Shown here: one piece after another, positions 56,930 to 64,000 of the stretch
How the letters are laid out: every line of letters begins with the position of its first letter
How positions within the stretch are numbered: the stretch's first letter is position 1
Assembly: GCA_019279435.1 (NCBI GenBank)
Contig: JAAALK010000080.1
Span: forward strand, 32,642,778 to 32,706,777
Direction of reading: 5' to 3'
DNA from: Zizania palustris
Taxonomy: Eukaryota; Streptophyta; Magnoliopsida; Poales; Poaceae
Length of the DNA stretch: 64,000 nt
Position numbers and translations under genes: made by a program
The notes under the pieces: model-generated
What the model saw: only the letters and a program-made list of their open reading frames with translations
What the model was told of the DNA's origin: nothing
Database searches by the model: none

Positions 56930-58463
56930 GAATCTCGTCCTTGAGATTCAGATCAATCCTCGAATAGCTCTGGATGCTGTGCTTTGAGTTCTTCCTCTTT
57001 TTCCCATGTAGCTTCCTCTACGGGATGGTTGCTCCACTGAACTTTACAGAAGCGGATGACGTGACTTCTGGTGGTCCTTTATTTGACTTCCAGGATCTTG
57101 ACGGGATTTTCCACATAGGTCAGATCTTCTTGAATGTTCAACTGCTGAAGGTCTACTTGCTCTGCTGGGACTCGAAGACACTTCTTTAGTTGTGACACAT
57201 GAAACACGTCATGCACACCAGCCAATGAGGATGATAGCTCTAACTGATAAGCGACTTCGCCTTGGCATCGAACAATGGGAAAAGGTCCAACATATCAAGG
57301 TGCCAACTTTCCTCTCATGTTAAACCGTTGAGTGCCACGGAGGAGAGTGACTCGGAGGTAAACATGGTCTCCCTATTCAAAGGCTAAATCTCGACGTCGA
57401 TTGTCCGCATAACTCTTCTGTCGAGATTGGGCTGTCTTGAGTCGGTCTCTGATAATCCGTACCTTCTCTTCAGCCTCTCGAAGGATGTATGTTCCAAATA
57501 CTTGGGATTCGCCGGTTTGATCCCAAAGTAGAGGCGTCCTGCACTTACATCCATATAAAGCTTCAAACGGGGACATCTGAAGGCTGGCTTGATAACTGTT
57601 GTTGTACGAAAACTTGGCGTACGGTAAACTCTTGTCCCAAGTTCCTCCAAAATCCAAGACGCATGCCCGAAGCATATCCTCTAATATTTGATTCACCCTT
57701 TCAGTTTGTCCATCCGTCTAAGGGTTTATGCGGTGCTGAAGTTTAGTCTCGTTCCCATTTACTCTTGAAGGTTTTTCCAGAATCGAGACGTAAACTGACT
57801 CCCTCTATCGGAGACTATCTTCTTGGGTATTCCATGAAGACACACGATGCGGGCCATATACAACTCTGCTAGTTTAGGGCCACTGAAGGTTGTCTTGACG
57901 GCTATGAAGTGAGCTACTTTTGTTAGCCGATCAATGATTACCCATATAGAATCATAACCAAGTTGGGTCTTTGGGAGTCCGGTGATGAAGTCCATACCGA
58001 TCTCTTCCCATTTCCATTCAGGCACTTTAAGTGGCTGTAACAGCCCTGCGGGTCTCTGATGTTCTGCTTTTACTCGTCGGCAGGTGTCACATTCTACGAC
58101 AAACTGAGCAATTTCCTTCTTCATGCTAACCCACCAATAACGTTCCTTCAGGTCCTGGTACATCTTGGTACTCCCGGGATGGATGGAGTACAGAGTATCA
58201 TGGGCCTCCCTTAGAATAAGGGTTTTTATCTCTGGTTTATCTGGCACGCAGATCCTGGTTCCAAACCATATGGTGCCATTCTCGTCCTTTGAAAATCCCG
58301 GGGCCTTGCCCTGTCTCATGTTCTTCTTAATTGCGGCTATGTCCAGGTCTTCTAGCTGAGCCTCACGGATCTGTTTGAACAGGACTGGATGTGTCTCCAA
58401 GGTGGCTAGATAGGCTCCTGTGGTTAACCCGAGATTTAACTTTTCCATCTCCTTATATAACAA
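56930..58463 (-). pseudogene. Gypsy-2 integrase with chromodomain, broken
   Basis: Minus strand: the zinc-binding part ends in an intact CDTCRRVKAEHQRP. The catalytic core has MDFITGLP and VSDRGSQFTS (58463-57759). After a frame break the DDE glutamate region and the block MSPFEALYGCKCRTPLL follow (57696-57373). The chromodomain lies at about 57120-56940 with the expected WSNHP-type residues. Stops near 57720 and in the C-terminal part break the frame. Confidence 0.88.
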
Positions 58464-59950
58464 AGGCGTGTGATCCTAAATCACGATGGCGGTGCAGTAT
58501 CCTTTACGACTTAATGCATCAGCTACCACGTTTCCTTTGCCGGGATGGTAGTGAATACCTAAGTCGTAGTCCTTGATCAATTCTAACCATCGCCTTTGCC
58601 TAAGGTTGAGATCCGGCTGCGTGAAGATATACTTCAAACTCTTGTGATCTGTAAAGACTTCGCAGCAGTTTCCGACCAAATAATGCCTCCATATTTTTAG
58701 GGCGTGCACAACAGCGGCCAATTCTAGGTCGTGCGTGGGGTAGTTTAGCTCATGGGGTCTCAACTGCCGAGAGGCGTACGAGACAACCTTTCCGTCTTGC
58801 ATAAGAACACATCCCAATCCCTAGCGAGATGCGTCGCAATAGACATGGAAGTCCTTCTTGATATCCGGTAGGGTTAGTATGGGTGCTGACACTAGCCGGG
58901 TCTTGAGGGTACGAAAACATTCCTGGCATTCGGGAGTCCATTCAAAATTTTCTCCCTTCTACAACAACTTAGTCATAGGTTTGGCGATCTTGGAGAAATT
59001 CTCGATAAAACGACGGTAGTATCCTGCCAAACCAAGAAAACTCCGTATCTCTAATACGTTGGTGGGTGGTAGCCAATCAGTAACTGCTTCCACGGTGGCA
59101 GGGTCTACTGCGATACCTTGTGCAGAGATGATATGTCCAAGGAACTTTACTTTCGCCGTCCAAAATTTGCATTTGTTGTACTTGGCGTATAACTGATGTT
59201 CCCTTAGTTTTCCTAAGGTCAATCGGATGTGAGTCTCGTGCTCCTCTTTGTCCTTGGAATAGATGATGATGTCATCTATAAATACCACAATAAACTTGTC
59301 CAAATATTCCATGAATACCTTATTCATCATATTCATGAAGAAGGCCGGGGCGTTGGTCAATCCAAAGGACATGACAGTGCACTAATAAAGTCCATATCGA
59401 GAGGTAAATGCTGTCTTGGGTATGTCTTCCTCTCGAATCTTCAGCTGATGATAACCGGACCGTAGGTCGATCTTGGAGAATACCGTGGCTCCTTTCAGCT
59501 GGTCAAATAGATCATCGATCCTGGGTTATGGGTACTTATTTTTGATGGTTACCTCATTCAAGGCTCAATAGTCTACGCACATACGCTTAGTCTTGTCCTC
59601 CTTCTTCTCAATGAAGATGACGGAGGCTCCCCACGGGGATGTGCTAGGTCTGATGTATCCTTTCTTTTCAAGATCCTCAAGTTGCTGCTTCATCTTAGCT
59701 AGCTCATTGGCGGCCATCCGGTACTAGATCAATCCGGAACTCGATGTCCCTTTTGGGTGGCATCCCTGGTAAATCCTCCGGAAATACGTCCGGGTACTCG
59801 CAGACTACTGGTATCTCCTCCAAAGTAATCTGGTGTAGACGAGGTCTTCCAGACTTCTGACTTGGCATCTGGAACGTGACAACAGTCCCCTCTTCACTGG
59901 TCACAGTTACTTGCCTCCGGGCACATTTTATCACACCTTGGTGTTTGTTG
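58464..59950 (-). pseudogene. Gypsy-2 reverse transcriptase and RNase H, broken
   Basis: Minus strand: RT at about 59740-58959 with MSFGLTNAPAFF and the catalytic FIDDIIIYSK. RNase H at 58830-58476 has GCVLMQDGKVVSYASRQL and the block TDHKSLKYIFTQPDLN. Several stops separate these parts, for example near 58957 and 59375. The N-terminal RT blocks are present but interrupted. Confidence 0.9.
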
Positions 59951-59952
59951 AG

Positions 59953-61195
59953 CTAATCCATTCCTAGAATTAGGTCCAAACCTTGGCATTCTATTAGGAT
60001 GGGGTCAGCCCAGAATATTGTGCCTTGGATATCTACCCATACCCTTAGGCTATAAGAATGGGCTTGGGTTTGTTTGCCAGGGGTGGCTATTAATACCGGT
60101 CTTGCTAATTCACATTTGTTCAGATTATACTCCTCCACAAAAGTTGTGGAAATAAAGGAGTGTGTAGCTCCACTATCAAATAATACCACTGTAGCGGCCG
60201 AATGTACTGTGAACTTACCCATGACGATCTCAGGTGCGGCCTGAGCTTCCTCAGCGGAGACATGGTTGACGCGGGCGCGGACGGCAGGGTTGGCCGCGAC
60301 TCCTTGTGTACGCTTGGGGTGGGGGCATTGGTGGAAATAATGCCCTTCTTGGTGGCAATTGAAACATATCACGGGCTTGTCGTGCTTGTCGCGCAAAACC
60401 TCTGCTTTCTTGGCAGGGGCAGTTGGAGCAGTCAGTGCGGCAGGAGTGGGGCGAGGATGTCCGGCTCCAGCGTTGGCGGCGGGCGGCGCGGGACGATACA
60501 CTGGGCGCGGATGATATTGGGGCGCCGGTGGGGGAGGTGCAAAGTGTGGCCTCTACGCCATGCCTTGATTCTGGCGGAAGGCGATCATCCTCTTTTTCTT
60601 CAGGTCGACCTTGTTCTGCTCGGTCTCCTGAATGATTGCCTTGTTTACCAACTTTTGGAAGTTGGCGTAGTCTCCGGAGACCAGCTGAAGGAAAAGCTCG
60701 TCCTTCAGCCCCCGGAGAAACTTAGACTGCCGGGCCATATCAGTGCGTACTTCCTCCGACGCATACCGGGCCAGTCGGTTAAACTCGTGCAGGTATTCAT
60801 TCATGGACCTGCTTCCTTGCTGCAGATCCCTGAACTCCTGCTGCTTCTGGGCAATAATGCCATCGGGGATGTGGGCCGCGCGGAAAGCGGCGGAGAACTC
60901 CACCCAATTGTGGATGTGTCCCTCAGGCAGAGTCTCGTGCAGGTTATCCCACCATTCTGCGGCGGGTCCCTGGAGTTGGTGGGCAGCGAAGGCTACCCTC
61001 TCCTGCTCAATGCAAGTCAGGAGATCCAACTTCTTCCCTATCGTCCTCAGCCAGTCACCAGCCTCCATGGGGTTGGTGATGCTAGAGAACGAGGGAGGGC
61101 GAATTCGGAGAAACTCCGATAGTTGTGAGGCGGGTGCACGAGCGGGAGTGGCGGGTCGAGGAATCTCGGGCTGTTGGTGAAGATGGAATGATGAG
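59953..61195 (-). pseudogene. Gypsy-2 gag and protease, broken
   Basis: Minus strand: gag capsid region (61190-60553) with MEAGDWLRTIGKKLDLL and LRGLKDELFLQL. A stop lies near 60553, then the zinc knuckle CFNCHQEGHYFHQC near 60350 and protease site LFDSGATHSFIS near 60170. The gag N-terminus is missing at the junction near 61195. It is intact where gypsy-1 has the one-base loss near 22453, which helped locate that lesion. Confidence 0.9.
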
Positions 61196-61198
61196 GAC

Positions 61199-61489
61199 AT
61201 CACTTCACATGATACACACATGCATCAGCATGATACACAGATGCACCAACATGATACTCACATGCACCACCCTGATACACACATGCACCATCAACCTACA
61301 ATTCAATTACAGGGACCAATCACACGAGCCCGTGCCCGTCGCTTGAACCATGAGGTTAATTCTTTCCTTAGCAACTATGTTAATATTTGTTTGGACGTGA
61401 TGCTACTGAATACTAGTGATATTTTGTTGCTTAGGAACATGGGAGATGGAATAGGAGAGTTGGAGTTGAAGACGGAGTCGCACGGATGA
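61199..61489 (+). pseudogene. Gypsy-3 polyprotein C-terminus
   Basis: A frame with a short repetitive His/Met-rich part (CACATGCACCA-type DNA repeats at 61205-61300). It is followed by GPITRARARRLNHEVNSFL, a block typical of the end of grass gypsy polyproteins, and a stop at 61487-61489. The upstream polyprotein is absent at the junction with gypsy-2. Confidence 0.7.
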
Positions 61490-62159
61490 TTTGAAGTCAA
61501 GAATTCTCTGGTTCAGACTACATCAACCACCATGCACCAAAATGGGCGTATTTTCCTCATACGAAGTCCGATTGGTGCGTTCTTGGACCTTTTGGAAAGC
61601 TGAGGAGAAGATGGATCTTTTGCCATTGGTTTCGTCTCATTTGGAGTCTCGAGTCGTCCTGTGTGTTTGAAACAGTCCTGCGTGACAGAATTGGGCCGAG
61701 TTGGACCTTGTACTGAGTTGGAGGCCGTGTTGGCCCATAGTCTGAGTCCGTACGTCTTCTACAGGCTGCCCACACCTTATATACTCATGCTAGCCGCCTT
61801 TAGGGTGAGGTTTTGCTTTGTTTGCATCTACACTTGTGTGTGTTTAGATCCCGCTCCTGCACCGGACCGATTGGCTGCTGCATCAGCGTTTGTGAAACCT
61901 CTCCTCATCATAGTTCATCTGTGATTTGGAATTCGACTTGTATCTTCCTGTTTTTGCTTGTGTTCTTGGGTTCGCTTGCAGGAACTAGCCTTCGTGGCGA
62001 GGTCAATCGCGCCCTACGTGGTTGATAACCAACGAAGACAGTGGTGTAGCGATTGCAAGGCTTTGGATCCGCCGGACCGGAGCCTTGGATCGTCAATGTC
62101 GAGATTCTCCACCAATCCAAGTTATCCTTACCTAGCGGAAGATCGGGACCAATCCCCCA
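61490..62159 (+). repeat. Gypsy-3 LTR (left edge approximate)
   Basis: It ends CCCCCA at 62159, five bases before the primer site. The left edge is placed just after the pol stop and is uncertain by tens of bases. A TATA-like CTTATATAC is at 61777-61785. No second copy lies in the window to fix the edges. Confidence 0.65.
61777..61785 (+). promoter_or_regulatory. TATA box in gypsy-3 LTR
   Basis: CTTATATAC about 380 bp before the LTR end. Confidence 0.5.
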
Positions 62160-62164
62160 TTAGT

Positions 62165-62177
62165 TGGTATCAGAGCT
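62165..62177 (+). other. Primer-binding site of gypsy-3
   Basis: TGGTATCAGAGCT, complementary to the initiator tRNA-Met 3' end, just after the LTR. Confidence 0.85.
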
Positions 62178-63193
62178 CAGATTTCCCGTTAGGTAATCTC
62201 GATCTACGTTTGTTTTACCTAGAGTCTAGAAAAACCTCACAAAAAAATCCCACCGAAAACCCCTTTGTGCCTTGCGATTTTAATTTCAGTTTTTAACCTT
62301 GTTGAGTTTGTGTTCTTGGTCGAGTCTTGTTGCTGGTTTAGTCATCCCTTTGTGTTGTTTGAGTAGTAGTTGGTCTTGTGTCTCAAAAAAATTCCCCACC
62401 CGAAAACCCCCCTCCACAACCCTACTCGTTTTCCACATCGAGTCTTTGTGACCCCCCTTCGGTAAAACAGGTATAACTTTTCGCTTGTTTGGCAGAAAAA
62501 TCTGAAATTTTTTTAGCATCTTCTTGACCCAATTTGAAATTGCCAAAAAAATCAGGAAGATAAAGAAAAAAATTGGTCAAAGTTTTTGCTCGCCGTTCAG
62601 CGAACTTGTTGAATTTCTGTGAACCACATCCCACCTCAGTTGTAGGTGCCAATTTTTGTGGTTGCATCTCTTGTCATCCTTGTTCAAAAAAAATATATAT
62701 AGAGAGTAAAAAAGATTGTGCGAAGCAAAAGAGAACCGGTCCTGTCGATTGCTTGTCCAATCTCTTGTCCGATCCCTTGTCCGATCAGCGGCAGCGGTCC
62801 TGTCGATTGCTTGTCCGATCCACTTGAGTTTTGTGCACATAGTTTCCCTCTATTGCTTGAATTTTCACCTTGCGAGCACCAAGGCCAGCAACTTTGACGA
62901 GTACTAGGGAACACTTATTGAACTTGGTTTAACTGTTATTACTATCGCTATTCCTTGCTACTTACTTTGCCTTCCAAGCTACACCTTCTCTTGGTCAGGA
63001 CAGGTTCACATCTTGCAATCGCCACCACCCTCCACTTGGTTCATCACCTGTAGGCCGGTGACCTCACTGCGGCGTGGTAAGAACACTTGCAAGCGTGGGT
63101 AAGGCGCTTGACGGATTGCTTCCACCACACACCCACCCCCACCTAGTTGCGTTCCATAAGGATTATTCTGTGTTGTTTTGTCTTTTCACTAAC
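62178..63193 (+). other. Gypsy-3 untranslated leader
   Basis: About 1 kb without a convincing gene. It contains homopolymer-rich stretches and a small repeat of CTTGTCCGATC at 62752-62820. Short frames on both strands are not called. Confidence 0.6.
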
Positions 63194-64000
63194 ATGGCAG
63201 ATAACACCGGTACCCCTCCATCTGATTTTAATGACTGTGTCTCACGACGTGCTCTACTAGAGTCTCAGCGGCAGACCCAACATTCCATCGAACGTCTCGC
63301 GCGTACTGTGGCTGACCTAGTGGACCGGATGACTGCCTTAGAAACACGCTTGCCTGCTGCACAAGCCGACGACGACCATGTTAAGGAGGAAGACGACCAT
63401 GTTGAGGAGGAAGACGACCTATCCTATGCCGGAAACAATGGCATTGACCCTGACGAGGCTGCACGTCATCCCTTTCAGTTCAATCATCAAGGTATGGGCG
63501 GCCACCGCAACCGCCATCCACGAGGTAACAATGGCAACCACGGGAACAATGATCCCTACTGCAAGGTAAATTTTCAGTACCTCATTTTGCTGGCACCTAT
63601 GATCCAGATGCATATTTAGATTGGGAGATGTCAGTTGAACAAAAATTTAATGCCCACATGGTTCCTGCTATCCACCGCGTGCGCTTAGCTACTAGTGACT
63701 TCACTGGATATGCTCTTCTTTGGTGGACTAAAATAGTTCAGGTTGGCAATGAACCACAAAATTGGGGTATGTTAAAACGACAAATGCGTGGTAGATGGGT
63801 TCCTCCCTCATATAAGCGTGATTTGAGAAAAAAATTGCAGCGCCTAAACCAAGGAAATAAATCGGTAGAGGAGTATTATCAGGAGTTGCAAATAGGTTGC
63901 ATGCGCGCTGAAATTGAGGAGGACAATGAGGATAAAATGACCCATTTTTATGGTGGTTTAAGACGTGAAATTCAGGATATCATTGATTATAAAGAATACA
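63194..64000 (+). pseudogene. Gypsy-3 gag, one frameshift, incomplete at window end
   Basis: Starts MADNTGTPPSDFNDC at ATG 63194. A coiled-coil-like part (HSIERLARTVADLVDRM) and a duplicated acidic motif (DDHVKEEDDHVEEEDD) lead to a Gly/Asn/His-rich linker. One base is missing near 63569. The next frame continues without stops to the window end with PHFAGTYDPDAYLDWEMSVE and LKRQMRGRWVPPSYKRDL of the Retrotrans_gag family. Confidence 0.85.

Larger units (their letters stand above)
53452..61195 (-). mobile_element. Gypsy-2: Tekay-like chromovirus, internal-LTR-internal structure
   Basis: Minus orientation: gag (5'-truncated at about 61195), protease, RT, RNase H, integrase with chromodomain, polypurine tract, and one LTR (56910-53692). 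After the LTR comes primer site and the first part of ORF0 again, cut at 53452. Proteins are close to gypsy-1. One LTR with internal sequence on both sides means two tandem elements sharing an LTR, or a rearrangement. Confidence 0.9.
61196..64000 (+). mobile_element. Gypsy-3: Ty3-gypsy, pol end, LTR, then gag (cut by window)
   Basis: Plus strand: the last codons of a gypsy polyprotein, an LTR of about 670 bp, primer-binding site, a leader of about 1 kb and gag running off the window. As in gypsy-2, internal sequence lies on both sides of one LTR. The lineage is not certain; gag differs from the Tekay-like family of gypsy-1 and gypsy-2. Confidence 0.82.

Noticed and set aside
60202..61122. 306-aa plus-strand frame
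   Set aside because: It is exactly antisense to the gypsy-2 gag coding region, which has recognisable gag motifs; the plus frame has none.

Overview
The window is transposon-dense plant nuclear DNA from a grass (Poaceae). It holds SIRE/Maximus-like Ty1-copia, chromodomain-bearing Tekay/Del-like Ty3-gypsy, a Tat-like gypsy LTR, En/Spm (CACTA) elements with a TNP2-type transposase, and Tourist, Stowaway and Mutator-type MITEs. There are introns, TATA boxes and plant poly(A) signals, and nothing prokaryotic or organellar. The species cannot be named from sequence alone. No complete host gene is visible. The only plausible host pieces are a two-exon gene 3' end (34873-35358, +) and one isolated internal exon (43377-43545, -). 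A 100-bp run of N (33700-33799) marks a scaffold join.

Left part (1-31416). A minus-strand copia remnant (copia-A, 1-3052) abuts head-to-head a plus-strand copia of the same family (copia-B, 3053-31416). Copia-B is split inside its reverse transcriptase by a 21.6-kb CACTA element (CACTA-1, 9411-31034, target duplication AGA). CACTA-1 carries a decayed TNP2 transposase gene (12221-15707), a multi-exon second gene (15874-30368) and a 200-bp foldback (11808-12002). An exon of that second gene is interrupted by a 12.2-kb gypsy element (gypsy-1, 17295-29492, target duplication ATACC) with both 3.3-kb LTRs. Both insertions can be removed on paper to leave continuous reading frames, so the order copia-B, then CACTA-1, then gypsy-1 is secure.

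Middle part (31417-45511). This starts with an AT-rich stretch and a TATA-bearing promoter-like segment, then an eight-unit 97-bp palindromic tandem repeat, the N gap, and the 5' end of a minus-strand Tat-like gypsy with a complete 638-bp LTR. After the host gene 3' end comes a second, non-autonomous CACTA-like region (to 42352) with GTGGCGGGC subterminal palindromes, tRNA-related SINE-like copies and a 286-bp tandem array. A quieter stretch follows with one candidate exon, a Mutator-type MITE with a 9-bp target duplication, and fragments of other CACTA ends.

Right part (45512-64000). A minus-strand copia (copia-C) has 3.6-kb LTRs and only gag between them. It runs into a minus-strand Tekay-like gypsy (gypsy-2) whose LTR has internal sequence on both sides. 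That runs into a plus-strand gypsy (gypsy-3) that also has internal sequence on both sides of its LTR and leaves the window inside gag. Nearly every coding region here is broken by stops or frameshifts. The exceptions are the gypsy-1 upstream ORF0 (20725-21531), which is intact, and CACTA-1 gene 2, which looks largely intact once the gypsy is discounted.
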